Source: Novosphingobium ginsenosidimutans
GTDB lineage: Bacteria; Pseudomonadota; Alphaproteobacteria; Sphingomonadales; Sphingomonadaceae
Length of the DNA stretch: 64,000 bases
Assembly: GCF_007954425.1 (NCBI RefSeq)
Contig: NZ_CP042345.1
Span: 1,848,501 to 1,912,500 of the forward strand
Direction of reading: 5' to 3'
Shown here: positions 30,593 through 39,033 of the stretch, one piece after another
How the letters are laid out: every line of letters starts with the position of its first letter
How positions within the stretch are numbered: the first letter of the stretch is position 1
Program-made: the position numbers and the translations under genes
The notes under the pieces: model-generated
Database searches by the model: none
What the model was told of the DNA's origin: nothing
What the model saw: the letters and a program-made list of their open reading frames with translations, nothing else

Positions 30593-31726
30593 TTAAGCCC
30601 GGGCGGCAGGGTCCAGTCGGCCTTCGGCGTCGAACCGCAGCGCTACCGGCACTTCGATTGCGGGCCGTTGCGGCTGCTCCCCGCGTTTCAGTGAAAGCAC
30701 GAAGGCCAGCACGCCTGCGACAGCGGCGTAGAGCTCTTCGCGGATAACCTGGTTTTCGCGCGTGGTGAAATAGACCGAGCGGGCCAGCGCCGGGTATTCC
30801 AGCGTCGGCACCTGCAGCTCGGCCGCCAGTTCGCGCATCGCCAGCGCCTTTTCGCCGCGACCCTTGGCCAGCACGATCGGGGCCGAGGCCTTGGCCGGAT
30901 CATAGGCCATCGCAACCGAGAAGTGGCTTGGGTTGGTCAGCACGAACTGCGCCTCGCGCATCGCCTTGGCTACCCCGCCCATGGCCAGCTGGCGCTGCTT
31001 GTTGCGGATAGCCATCTTCTTTTCCGGCGAGCCTTCGGCCTCTTTATGCTCGTCGCGCATTTCTTCGGCGCTCATTTTCAGTCGCTGGTTGCGGCGCAGC
31101 CATTGCACTGGCCAGTCGATCAGGGCGATCAGGACCAAGCCGCCCGAGAGGGCGAACAGCAGGCCGGTGATCGCCTCCCAGGCCAGCGCCAGCTGCGGTC
31201 CGATCGCCGCACCACGGCCGAGCGCGAACAGGCGGGCCAGCCAGTCCTGCCCCCAGTACCAGGCAATCGCGCCCAGCAGGGCCAGCTTGACCAGGCCCTT
31301 GCCGGCTTCGATCCAGCCGGTTGCGCCGAACATCCGCTTAAGCCCGGCCATCGGATCGAGCCGACTGCCCTTGGGCAGGGCATTGCCTCCGACCCAGCGA
31401 CCGTCGCCCGCCGCCAGCGCGCCGGCCAGCGTCAAGATCAGCACCAGCCCGGCCAGCGTTAGCACCGGGGGCACCACGGCGAGCATGGCAGAGAGCAGTG
31501 CCTGGCCCGGCGCAAAATCATCAATGCTGCGGCGATCCCAGACGAATCCAGCGCGCAGCGTTTGCTCCATCCCGGCAAACAGCCAGGGTCCGGCAAATTT
31601 CAGCCAGCCCGCGCCCACCAACACGGCTGTTGCCGTTGCCAGTTCGCGGCTGCGAAGAACGTCGCCCTTCTGGGCGGCGTCCGCTTTGCGTTTCGGTGTT
31701 GGATCAAAGGTCTTCTCGCCGCTCAT
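30593..31726 (-). CDS. flhB: Flagellar export switch protein FlhB
   Basis: 377-residue inner-membrane component of the flagellar type III export gate that switches substrate specificity after self-cleavage. It has four transmembrane helices in the first ~210 residues and a cytoplasmic tail. The autocleavage motif, NPTH in the family, reads N265-P-S-H ('LTNPSHFSVAMAYDP'), a conservative Thr to Ser change. It starts 'MSGEKTFDPTPKRKADAAQK', close to the usual T-x-x-R motif, and overlaps fliR by 4 nt. Confidence 0.95.
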   Translation of the reverse strand: MSGEKTFDPTPKRKADAAQKGDVLRSRELATATAVLVGAGWLKFAGPWLFAGMEQTLRAGFVWDRRSIDDFAPGQALLSAMLAVVPPVLTLAGLVLILTLAGALAAGDGRWVGGNALPKGSRLDPMAGLKRMFGATGWIEAGKGLVKLALLGAIAWYWGQDWLARLFALGRGAAIGPQLALAWEAITGLLFALSGGLVLIALIDWPVQWLRRNQRLKMSAEEMRDEHKEAEGSPEKKMAIRNKQRQLAMGGVAKAMREAQFVLTNPSHFSVAMAYDPAKASAPIVLAKGRGEKALAMRELAAELQVPTLEYPALARSVYFTTRENQVIREELYAAVAGVLAFVLSLKRGEQPQRPAIEVPVALRFDAEGRLDPAARA

Positions 31727-32505
31727 CGCGCCAGCAGGCTCCCGACCTGTTCAAGCCCTTGGACGGAGAGATCGCCGAACTGCTCGATCAGCAGCGGCAC
31801 GGCCAGGATCAGCGCGGCCAGACCCGCGAGCACGCCCAGCGGCAAGCCAAGCGCAAAAAGGTTCAGTGCCGGCGCCGAGCGGCTGATTACCCCGGTCAAC
31901 ACCTGGACCAGCAGCAGGACCAGCGTGACCGGCAGGGCAATGGCAAGGGCGGCCACGAACAGGTCGCTCCCGAAGCCGACGACGACTTCGAACCGTTCCG
32001 CCCCCAGCCAGGTTTGCCCGGGCGGGAAGGCTGTGTAGCTGTCGATTACCAGGGCTATGAACTGGAGATGCCCGCCCAGGCCAAGGAAGATCAAGGTTAG
32101 CAGGACGGTGAAGTACTGCCCCAGCGCGGGCGATTGCGCGCCGCTAACGGGGTCGACGGCGGTGGCAAGGCTAAGCCCCATCGCGCCGCCGATCTGTTCG
32201 GCAGCCAGGACCGGCGCGGCGAAGCATAGCTGCAGGACAAAGCCGAGCGTTAGCCCGACAAGAACCTCGCCAGCGATCGTCATCAGTCCCTGGACCGAAA
32301 ACAGCGCCGCTGGCACCTGCACCGGGATCCAGGCACAGACCAGCACGGCCAGCGCCGCGGTAATCGCGACGCGCAGCTGGACTGGCACAGTGCCGGCGCC
32401 GAAGAACGGCGCAGCCAGCAGCGCTGCGCCCAAACGGGTCATTACGAAAACCAGCTTCCACAGCTCGGCCTCGAGCGCGCCGAAGCCGAAGGTCATGCCG
32501 ATCAT
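31723..32505 (-). CDS. fliR: Flagellar biosynthesis protein FliR
   Basis: 260-residue polytopic export-gate protein. The frame is open upstream to 32730, but the true start is ATG 32505, overlapping the fliQ stop as ATGA, giving the typical hydrophobic start 'MIGMTFGFGALEAELWKLVF'. 'VGLTLGFVLQLCFAAPVLAA' and 'PALNLFALGLPLGVLAGLAA' are FliR features. It overlaps flhB by 4 nt. Confidence 0.94.
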   Translation of the reverse strand: MIGMTFGFGALEAELWKLVFVMTRLGAALLAAPFFGAGTVPVQLRVAITAALAVLVCAWIPVQVPAALFSVQGLMTIAGEVLVGLTLGFVLQLCFAAPVLAAEQIGGAMGLSLATAVDPVSGAQSPALGQYFTVLLTLIFLGLGGHLQFIALVIDSYTAFPPGQTWLGAERFEVVVGFGSDLFVAALAIALPVTLVLLLVQVLTGVISRSAPALNLFALGLPLGVLAGLAALILAVPLLIEQFGDLSVQGLEQVGSLLAR

Positions 32506-32774
32506 CGCGGTCCCCCGGCGATGGCGGCAAAGATTTCCTGCGTGAAATCGCCGACCAGGCCCAGCATCGATGCACCGAATACCACCAGCACCAGTGCGGT
32601 TACGCCGAGTTTTGGAACGAAGGTCAGGGTCTGTTCGTTGACCGAGGTCGCCGCCTGGACGATCCCGATCACGATCCCGACAGCCAGGCTGGCGAGCAGC
32701 ACCGGCGCGGCAACCAGAGCTGTAACCCACAGCATCCGGTCGGCCAGCGAGAGAAGAGCGGCGGTGTCGTCCAT
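32502..32774 (-). CDS. fliQ: Flagellar biosynthesis protein FliQ
   Basis: 90-residue, two-helix export-gate protein. Conserved 'VGIVIGIVQAATSVNEQTLT' and 'FVPKLGVTALVLVVFG' identify it. It lies between fliP (4-nt gap) and fliR (4-nt overlap), the canonical order. Confidence 0.94.
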   Translation of the reverse strand: MDDTAALLSLADRMLWVTALVAAPVLLASLAVGIVIGIVQAATSVNEQTLTFVPKLGVTALVLVVFGASMLGLVGDFTQEIFAAIAGGPR

Positions 32775-32778
32775 CTTG

Positions 32779-33534
32779 CTACCCGAAGCTTGCCGCCAGG
32801 CTGCCCATCAGCAGCGCCCAGCCATCGACCAACACGAACAGCAGCAACTTGAACGGCAGGCTTACGATGGTCGGGCTCATCATCATCATGCCAAGGCTCA
32901 TCAGCACCGACGAGACGACGAGATCGATCACCAGGAAGGGCAGGAACAGCATGAAGCCGATCTGGAATGCGGTCTTGAGTTCGCTGGTCACGAAGGCCGG
33001 CAGCAGGATCGAGAAGGGCACGTCCTCGCCCTTGGCGAACTTGGGGGCCTTGGCCATGTCGGCGAACATGGACAGGTCGCTCTTGCGGGTCTGGCGCAGC
33101 ATGAAGGCGTGGAATTCCTTGCCGCCATTGGCAATCGCCTGCTCGGCATTGATCGTACCGGCGCTATAGGGGGCAATCGCGGTCTGGTTCACCCGTTCCA
33201 GTGTTGGTGCCATCACGAACAGACTGAGGAACAGCGCCAGCCCGATCAGGACCTGGTTGGGCGGGCTTTGCTGCAAACCCAGCGCCTGGCGCAGGATCGA
33301 CAGAACGACCAGGATCCGGGTGAAGCTGGTCATCATGAGCAGCAGGCCGGGCAGGATCGTCAACAGACCCATCAGCAGCAGGAGCTGTAGCGAAAGCGAA
33401 AGGCCCGAGCCCTGAGCGCCGCCGATTGCTCCAAACGCCCGGTCTAGTGCCCCCGGCACGGCGGCCGGGGCGGCAACCTGGGCGTGAGCGACGGTCGAAA
33501 GGAGCAATGCGGGCAGAGCGAACAGCCACCTCAT
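32779..33534 (-). CDS. fliP: Flagellar biosynthesis protein FliP
   Basis: 251-residue export-gate core protein with a cleavable signal peptide ('[10 protein letters not shown]') and four membrane helices. Signature '[20 protein letters not shown]' and '[18 protein letters not shown]' are clear, as is '[20 protein letters not shown]' near the C-terminus. It overlaps fliO by 4 nt. Confidence 0.96.
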   Translation of the reverse strand: MRWLFALPALLLSTVAHAQVAAPAAVPGALDRAFGAIGGAQGSGLSLSLQLLLLMGLLTILPGLLLMMTSFTRILVVLSILRQALGLQQSPPNQVLIGLALFLSLFVMAPTLERVNQTAIAPYSAGTINAEQAIANGGKEFHAFMLRQTRKSDLSMFADMAKAPKFAKGEDVPFSILLPAFVTSELKTAFQIGFMLFLPFLVIDLVVSSVLMSLGMMMMSPTIVSLPFKLLLFVLVDGWALLMGSLAASFG

Positions 33535-33800
33535 GCCTGCACCTCACGCGCCGGTGCTTCGGCCAGCCTGGTCAGGCCATTGCGCGATGCTGAGACAAGA
33601 ATCTCGCGACCGTGGAACTCGATCACCGCCAGCTTCAGCGTCGGGGAGAGCATGGTCGTCTCGATCACCCGCACGGCCTTGCCGCCCTGCGGGGCTGGTG
33701 CAAGGCGTGCCTGGGCCTTGGCCGCGAGCTTGAGCGAACCCCAGGCGAGGCCGGCAATCAGCGGCAGCAGCAGGACCAGCTTGAGGATGTACCAGCCCAT
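33531..33800 (-). CDS. fliO: Flagellar biosynthetic protein FliO
   Basis: 89 residues with one N-terminal transmembrane helix (about 4-26) and a short cytoplasmic domain ('[20 protein letters not shown]', '[20 protein letters not shown]') typical of FliO, which helps FliP ring assembly. It is compact compared with enteric FliO. It overlaps fliN by 1 nt and fliP by 4 nt. Confidence 0.85.
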   Translation of the reverse strand: MGWYILKLVLLLPLIAGLAWGSLKLAAKAQARLAPAPQGGKAVRVIETTMLSPTLKLAVIEFHGREILVSASRNGLTRLAEAPAREVQA

Positions 33801-34072
33801 CAGGCCTCTCCCTCGGCGGAGCCATGGCCACCAGCCATCTCGACGATGCGGAGGCCAAAGCGGTTGCCTTCAGCGACGATCTCGCCGCGCGCGATCAGCT
33901 TGCCGTTGACGAGGACGTCAAGCAGTTCGTCGGTCAGCCGATCGAGCATGACGACCGATTCTTCGCCGAGCGCGAGGACGTCTTTCAGCTTCATGTCGGT
34001 CTTGCCGAGTTCGACCGAGAGGCGGACGTCGACTTCCCTGAGTAGATCGAAACCGCGGGTGTGAATGGTCAT
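33800..34072 (-). CDS. fliN: Flagellar motor switch protein FliN
   Basis: 90-residue SpoA-domain protein of the C ring. Typical segments are 'LREVDVRLSVELGKTDMKLK', 'LGEESVVMLDRLTDELLDVL' and 'VNGKLIARGEIVAEGNRFGL'. The N-terminal extension of enteric FliN is missing, giving the short form. It lies 15 nt after fliM, its partner in the switch complex. Confidence 0.94.
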   Translation of the reverse strand: MTIHTRGFDLLREVDVRLSVELGKTDMKLKDVLALGEESVVMLDRLTDELLDVLVNGKLIARGEIVAEGNRFGLRIVEMAGGHGSAEGEA

Positions 34073-34087
34073 GGGGTCTGGTTCCTG

Positions 34088-34948
34088 TCAGGCAATCTGG
34101 GTGAGTTTCAGGGCAACGCGGTCATCCTGGTGACCGACCGTTCCGCGCGCGATCACCTTGCCGCCGGCGGCCAGGGGCACGGCGCGTGCGACCGCGACCG
34201 GCAGGACCATGCCCGGCTCAAGCGTGGCGGCCACAGCCAGCGGCAGTCGCATGTCGACCAGCGTGGCGCTAAGCGGCAGCGGCACTTCGGAAAAGGGTGC
34301 CGCGGCCGGATCGGCCGCTCCGGCTGGCTTGCGCCGGGTGCGGCCTGCGGTGCCAAGCCAGCCCGCCAGCGCTGCAACCGGCAGGGCAAGCGTGAGCGGC
34401 CAAGTTTCACCGCCGGGTTCGCCAACGCTCAGGGTCAAGACGGCGGCCTCTTCGGTGCTCGCGGGGAGGGCTGTGGCGCGCTTGGCGCTGTGGTATACGG
34501 CCAGGGCATCCGCGGCGCAGGGCAGGGCTTCGGCCAGCGCGGCGCAGGCCAGCGCCTCGATCCGCTGGGCCAGCATCAGTGCCGAGGCCGGCAGCTTTTC
34601 GGGCAGCGGGTGCGGCACCGCGCCATTGCCGCCAAAAGTGCGGTCGACGATCCGCAGCAATGCTGGTCCGTCGATCACGAGATGCAGCAGGCCGGGGCAG
34701 CCTTCACGGGCGATCAGCGCATGGGCTGCGAGCGAAGTCGGCAGGCGCTCGGCCAGGCTTGCTGCGATCTGCGGATCCTTGCCGCCCAGCAGCGGCGCCA
34801 GTCGCGGCGCAAGGGCTTCAGCCAGAGTTGGGCCCAACGCGGCCCAGCGGGCGCGCAGTTCAGCCAGACCAGGGCCGCGCGCGGTCAGTTCGGGGCAGTG
34901 CTGCGCGGCGCGACCGGCGGCGACAAAGCGGTGATGGGGCTGGCTCAT
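34088..34948 (-). CDS. fliM: Flagellar motor switch protein FliM, N-terminally short
   Basis: 286 residues from ATG 34948, which overlaps the fliL stop (TGATG); a GTG one codon earlier is possible. The middle CheC-like domain ('LLHLVIDGPALLRIVDRTFG', with 'GGNG') and the C-terminal SpoA domain ('LVDMRLPLAVAATLEPGMVL', 'PLAAGGKVIARGTVG') are present. The N-terminal CheY-P-binding motif normally seen as LSQxEIDALL is absent; the protein begins 'MSQPHHRFVAAGRAAQHCPE'. It is shorter than the usual ~330 residues. How this motor would be controlled by chemotaxis is therefore open. Confidence 0.85.
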   Translation of the reverse strand: MSQPHHRFVAAGRAAQHCPELTARGPGLAELRARWAALGPTLAEALAPRLAPLLGGKDPQIAASLAERLPTSLAAHALIAREGCPGLLHLVIDGPALLRIVDRTFGGNGAVPHPLPEKLPASALMLAQRIEALACAALAEALPCAADALAVYHSAKRATALPASTEEAAVLTLSVGEPGGETWPLTLALPVAALAGWLGTAGRTRRKPAGAADPAAAPFSEVPLPLSATLVDMRLPLAVAATLEPGMVLPVAVARAVPLAAGGKVIARGTVGHQDDRVALKLTQIA

Positions 34949-35538
34949 CACTGCACCAGGAACGATTTGAAGTAGACCGCGTCGACTCCGCCGAAGCCTT
35001 CGGTCTGGGTCAGCACCTTGTTGATGGCGCCGGTCAGCCGGGTCTGCAGCTTCTGCTTGCCTTCTGGCGTATAGACGTCTTCCTCGGGCGTATCGGCCAG
35101 CACCACCAGGATCTCGCTGCGGATCGCGAGTTCATGCTTCTTGAGCCACATCAGCACGCGGCCATCACGGCGGGTCGAGCAAGCCAGGTTGATCTGTACC
35201 AGTGCGGCCGAGTTCTTGAGGTTCGAAGTGAAGTCCTCGGTGAAGCTGTAATAGCTGGTGCGATACTCGCTGCCGCCTTCGCCTTCGATGTCGGCCGGCG
35301 CATCGCCTTCCTTGCCCTCGGTCTTGGGCGCATAGGGGTCTTCCTCGCCCTTGCGGACCAACTTGGGCTCGTTGACTTCCTTCTTTGCAGACTCGTGACT
35401 GCCGCCAATCATGCCCGCCTGAACCATGGCAAAGGTACCGCCGCCGCCGGCACCGATCAGCACCACGGCACCAATCAGCTTGACCAGCAAGCCTTTGCCC
35501 TTCTTCTTTTCCGGCGGAGTCTCGGTCTTCTCACTCAT
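34948..35538 (-). CDS. fliL: Flagellar basal body protein FliL
   Basis: 196-residue single-span inner-membrane protein associated with the stator and motor. It has a lysine-rich cytoplasmic N-terminus, a transmembrane helix at about 17-37, an acidic linker, and the periplasmic FliL domain ('YYSFTEDFTSNLKNSAALVQ', 'KKHELAIRSEILVVLADTPE'). It overlaps fliM by 1 nt. Confidence 0.93.
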   Translation of the reverse strand: MSEKTETPPEKKKGKGLLVKLIGAVVLIGAGGGGTFAMVQAGMIGGSHESAKKEVNEPKLVRKGEEDPYAPKTEGKEGDAPADIEGEGGSEYRTSYYSFTEDFTSNLKNSAALVQINLACSTRRDGRVLMWLKKHELAIRSEILVVLADTPEEDVYTPEGKQKLQTRLTGAINKVLTQTEGFGGVDAVYFKSFLVQ

Positions 35539-35568
35539 GGTCAGATCCTGTATTTAAGCTGCTTGAAT

Positions 35569-36696
35569 TCAGGCGAAAATGCCGCCATCGCGCTCACCGC
35601 TTTCGGTGCTGCGCGGGCGAGGGTTGGCGGCAACGAAGCGGTCATTCGGTTCGCGCCCGGCAGCCTGCTGGCCATGCTGCTGCTGGCCGGCGGAGCTTTC
35701 CGGCTGCGATCCGGACTGGCCCTGCTGGCGCCCTTGCGCCGCGGCGCTGTCGCTGCTCGATTGTACCGGCGGGACAGCAGCCTGGACGGCGCGGGCGAAA
35801 TCCGGATCGGCACTGGCAAGCGAGACCGAGAGCCCGTTGGTGTCGCTGTTGAAGCGCAGCTCAACCTGGCCGAAATCGGCATGGGCCAGGGCCAGCGTGG
35901 CGGCATGCGGCTGGGTGTTTTCGCGCGCCGCGACCAGCCGGTCGATCATTTGCGCAAAATCATGCCCGGCGGCCATGGCTGTCGGCGCGGTTGCTGGAGC
36001 GTTGGCTGACGCGGCGGCCGGGATCGAAACGAACGGCAGCTGCTGGGCCGGGGTGGCTGTCGCAGCGGCGGTAAGCGGGAGTTCTGGCGCGGCAATCGTG
36101 CCCTTGTCCGGTTCCGCCTCGGCCAGCAGCCGGAGCGTTGCAGCGACCCGCGGCGGCGGCGCCTGACGCGGGCCATCGCGCAGCAGGGTAACCGGTGGCA
36201 GCTCAGCAGCGGCAACCTGCGGGGCTTGCGGAAGGGTTGGCGCAGCGGACTGCGCCGGCCCCTTGGCCGTCTTGCCCGGCGCAAGGCGCGGCAGCGGCTG
36301 GTCCGGATCCACGTTCAGCGGGTTGAGCACCGGCGATTGGGCCGGCGGCAGTGGCCGGTCGAGTGCGGGCTGGAGCGGCGCAGCAGGGCCTGCGGCGGCA
36401 ATCGGCAAGGGCAGCAGGGCCAGGATCGGTATCGCGGTCTCGGTCTCGCTGGCCGGCTCTGCCGTATCCGGCAAATCCTTGCCGCTTTCCGGCAATTTGC
36501 CGTCTGCCGGAACTGCCGCTGCCGGATCGAGCGCTACTTCGAGCAGGCTTTCGAGCGGCACTGGCCGGACGGCTGCGGTTTCGGCAAGAATTGCGTTGAA
36601 ATCCCCGTTTTCTGCGGTCTGCGCGCCATTCGGCAAAGGCGTTTCGATGGGTGTTGCACCGGTCATCAACGTTGGCAGGGCGGCAGTTGGCAGCAT
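35569..36696 (-). CDS. fliK: Flagellar hook-length control protein FliK
   Basis: 375 residues, alanine- and proline-rich for about 250 residues, then a C-terminal Flg_hook domain ('LALAHADFGQVELRFNSDTN', 'GLSVSLASADPDFARAVQAA') and a polar Q/S-rich tail. FliK measures hook length and signals FlhB to switch export. Sequence conservation outside the C-terminal domain is low, as usual. It sits between fliJ and fliL with 30-nt gaps on both sides. Confidence 0.88.
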   Translation of the reverse strand: MLPTAALPTLMTGATPIETPLPNGAQTAENGDFNAILAETAAVRPVPLESLLEVALDPAAAVPADGKLPESGKDLPDTAEPASETETAIPILALLPLPIAAAGPAAPLQPALDRPLPPAQSPVLNPLNVDPDQPLPRLAPGKTAKGPAQSAAPTLPQAPQVAAAELPPVTLLRDGPRQAPPPRVAATLRLLAEAEPDKGTIAAPELPLTAAATATPAQQLPFVSIPAAASANAPATAPTAMAAGHDFAQMIDRLVAARENTQPHAATLALAHADFGQVELRFNSDTNGLSVSLASADPDFARAVQAAVPPVQSSSDSAAAQGRQQGQSGSQPESSAGQQQHGQQAAGREPNDRFVAANPRPRSTESGERDGGIFA

Positions 36697-36726
36697 TTGT
36701 CCGGATCCTCTCGCGGGTTCGCAGAC

Positions 36727-37155
36727 TTACTCTTCAAGTCCCGTGCCAAGTGCCTTGCGCGGGGCGAGAGCGGGCGTCTGGCCGCGCTGCGCCAGGGTCC
36801 GAGCCTCGCTTGCAACACGCTGCTCAACGGCAGCGCGGCTGCGTTCGGCGCGGGCAAGGTCCTGCTGGCGCTGATCGGCAAGACTGCGGGCCGTGACGGC
36901 ATCCCGGGTGGTCGCGGTGCCGATCGCGGTGATCCCTTCGACAAAGCCGGTCAGCCGCTGGAGATCCGCGCCCGTCTGGCAATCACGGCGAGCGCGGTAG
37001 TCTTCAGCGATCCGTGCGGTGCGCTCGGCCAGAGCATTGAGTTGAGCAAGGTGCCCCTCTGCCTCCGCGGCGGCGCGCAGGGCATCCTGCTTGGCCAGTG
37101 CGCGCACCCGCTCTAGCCGGGTCAGCCGGCGCAGCCTTGCCGCCTCAGGCCGCAT
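36727..37155 (-). CDS. fliJ: Flagellar export protein FliJ
   Basis: 142 residues, almost entirely charged helix with coiled-coil character ('RRLTRLERVRALAKQDALRA'). FliJ links the FliI ATPase to FlhA. Primary sequence conservation is weak, so the call rests on size, coiled coil and position: it overlaps fliI by 11 nt and precedes fliK. Confidence 0.8.
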   Translation of the reverse strand: MRPEAARLRRLTRLERVRALAKQDALRAAAEAEGHLAQLNALAERTARIAEDYRARRDCQTGADLQRLTGFVEGITAIGTATTRDAVTARSLADQRQQDLARAERSRAAVEQRVASEARTLAQRGQTPALAPRKALGTGLEE

Positions 37156-38473
37156 CGCTGAGCAGTTCGGCTAAAGCCGCCTGGCTTGCCTCCAGGGTTA
37201 CCCTGCTGCGTGCGGGCTGGGCAAGGAAGGCGACCAGTTGCTCGTGCATGGCAATTGCCCGATCAAGCTGCGCATCAGCTCCGGGGCGATAGGCGCCCAT
37301 CAGAACCAAGTCGCGGTTTGCCTCGTAACTTGCAGTCAGTGCGCGAAATTGTCGCGCCAGCTCGAGGTGCCGGGATGGCGCGATATCGGCCATGACGCGG
37401 CTCAGCGAAGCGGCGATGTCGATCGCCGGATACTGCCCGCGCTGGGCCAGGTCACGACTGAGCACGATATGGCCATCGAGGATTGCGCGGGCTGTATCGA
37501 CCACCGGATCGTCCTGCGAGTCCCCGTCTGCCAGCACTGTATAGAGCCCCGTGATCGAGCCGCCCGAGGCGGCGGAATTGCCGGCTCGCTCGACCAGCTT
37601 GGTGATCGTCGCCAAGGCCGAGGGCGGATAGCCCCGCGCCGCGCCTGGCTCGCCGAGCAGCAAGGCGATCTCGCGTCCTGCATGGGCAACCCGGGTCAAG
37701 CTGTCCATGATGAGGAGCACTTGTCGACCCTGGGCCCGGAAGTGTTCGGCGAGGCTCGTCGCGAGCATTGCGCCGCGCAGCCGCAGGTTGGGGGCGTGAT
37801 CCGCCGGCACAGCGACGACGGCGGTGCGGGCGCGCCTGTTGCCCTGCATGTGTCGTTCGACAAAATCCGATACCTCGCGGGCGCGCTCGCCAATCAGGCC
37901 GACGATTATGATCTCCGCCTCGGCACCGGTCGCGATCATGTCGAGCAGGACCGATTTGCCGACGCCAGAGCCGGCCATGATCCCGATCCGCTGGCCGACC
38001 CCAAACGTGGTCAGTGCGTTGAGTGCGCGTACGCCAGTATCGAACGGCTCACGCACCGGACTGCGATCAAGCGCGCCGGCACGTTTGCCGCCTGCGGGCC
38101 AGAGCGCGCGGGCATGGAGCGGCGGACCGCCATCGATCGGCTGGCCCGAGCCATCGACTGCGCGTCCCAGGTAAGACTCACCCACCGGAATCATCCCGGG
38201 CTGGCCGCGCGTTCGCACGCGCGCACCAGGGCGCAGCATGACCGTGTCACCCAGTAGCATCAGCAGCGAGCGGCCGTTGCGAAAACCGATCACTTCTGCG
38301 GTCAGCGGCGCAAAGCCGTGCGACACTTCGCACAGCGCGCCAACCGGGGCATTCAAGCCGCTGACTTCCAGCAGTCCGCCGTCACAGGCGGTGACAAGAC
38401 CATAGCGGGTAGGCGCCAGATCGAGCGGCGCTTCGGCCAGTTCGTCCAGCAGGCTGGCACAGGTGTTCAGCAT
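37145..38473 (-). CDS. fliI: Flagellum-specific ATPase FliI
   Basis: 442-residue F1-like ATPase energising flagellar export. Walker A is 'AGSGVGKSVLLD' and Walker B 'QVLLIMDSLTRVAHA'; 'GEPGAARGYPPSALATITKL' is family specific. The start ATG 38473, overlapping fliH by 7 nt, gives 'MLNTCASLLDELAEAPLDLA'; an upstream start at 38506 inside fliH is less likely. Confidence 0.96.
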   Translation of the reverse strand: MLNTCASLLDELAEAPLDLAPTRYGLVTACDGGLLEVSGLNAPVGALCEVSHGFAPLTAEVIGFRNGRSLLMLLGDTVMLRPGARVRTRGQPGMIPVGESYLGRAVDGSGQPIDGGPPLHARALWPAGGKRAGALDRSPVREPFDTGVRALNALTTFGVGQRIGIMAGSGVGKSVLLDMIATGAEAEIIIVGLIGERAREVSDFVERHMQGNRRARTAVVAVPADHAPNLRLRGAMLATSLAEHFRAQGRQVLLIMDSLTRVAHAGREIALLLGEPGAARGYPPSALATITKLVERAGNSAASGGSITGLYTVLADGDSQDDPVVDTARAILDGHIVLSRDLAQRGQYPAIDIAASLSRVMADIAPSRHLELARQFRALTASYEANRDLVLMGAYRPGADAQLDRAIAMHEQLVAFLAQPARSRVTLEASQAALAELLSDAA

Positions 38474-39033
38474 GCGCCCAGCGCTTCGGCCAGCGCGCGG
38501 CGCCATTGCAGCGGACCATCCTCAACCCCGCCAGCCTGGCCTTCCAGCCGCAGATTGCCGCGTTCCAGCGCCGGATCGGGCTCTGTCGCCAGACCCGGCG
38601 GCAGGCGCTCGGCAATCAGTTTTAGATCATCAGGGTGCAACCGCAGCACGGCGGCATCGTCGGCCCGGGCCAGCATGGCGGCGGCGCGGGCGGCACGTTC
38701 GGCGAGCAGGTCGGGGTCGATCGCCAGCGGGGCCAGCGCGGCATCGCACAGCGCGGTGACGGTTTCGACCAGCCGCTGGCGCAAGGCCTCTTGCTGGGCG
38801 CTATCGAGCCGGGCGAGGGCCAGTTCGATCTGGGAGCGGGCAGCGGCTTCTTCGGCACGGCGCAGCTCGGCTTCGGCCTGGGCTTCGGCAATCCCGGCGG
38901 CATGGCCATCGGCCCAGGCTTCGGCGACCGGGTCAGCTGATTGGTCGCGCAGTCGCGGCGGGGCCAGGCTGAACCGCGGATCGCTGGAAAAACCCGAGCC
39001 GCCCGCCAGCGCCGCGAAGGGCAGGCTAGACAT
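38467..39033 (-). CDS. fliH: Flagellar assembly protein FliH
   Basis: 188 residues: a disordered N-terminus, an alanine/glutamate-rich long helix at about 35-95 and a C-terminal domain ('AAVLRLHPDDLKLIAERLPP', 'GNLRLEGQAGGVEDG') typical of FliH/YscL. FliH is the negative regulator and stator of FliI. It overlaps fliG by 8 nt and fliI by 7 nt. Confidence 0.88.
   Translation of the reverse strand: MSSLPFAALAGGSGFSSDPRFSLAPPRLRDQSADPVAEAWADGHAAGIAEAQAEAELRRAEEAAARSQIELALARLDSAQQEALRQRLVETVTALCDAALAPLAIDPDLLAERAARAAAMLARADDAAVLRLHPDDLKLIAERLPPGLATEPDPALERGNLRLEGQAGGVEDGPLQWRRALAEALGAC

Noticed and set aside
32506-32730. 75-residue extension of FliR
   Set aside because: This is fliQ read in another frame; the ATGA junction at 32502-32505 marks the real start.
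34579-36009. 476-residue plus-strand frame over fliM-fliK
   Set aside because: It is a shadow across four genuine flagellar genes on the other strand.
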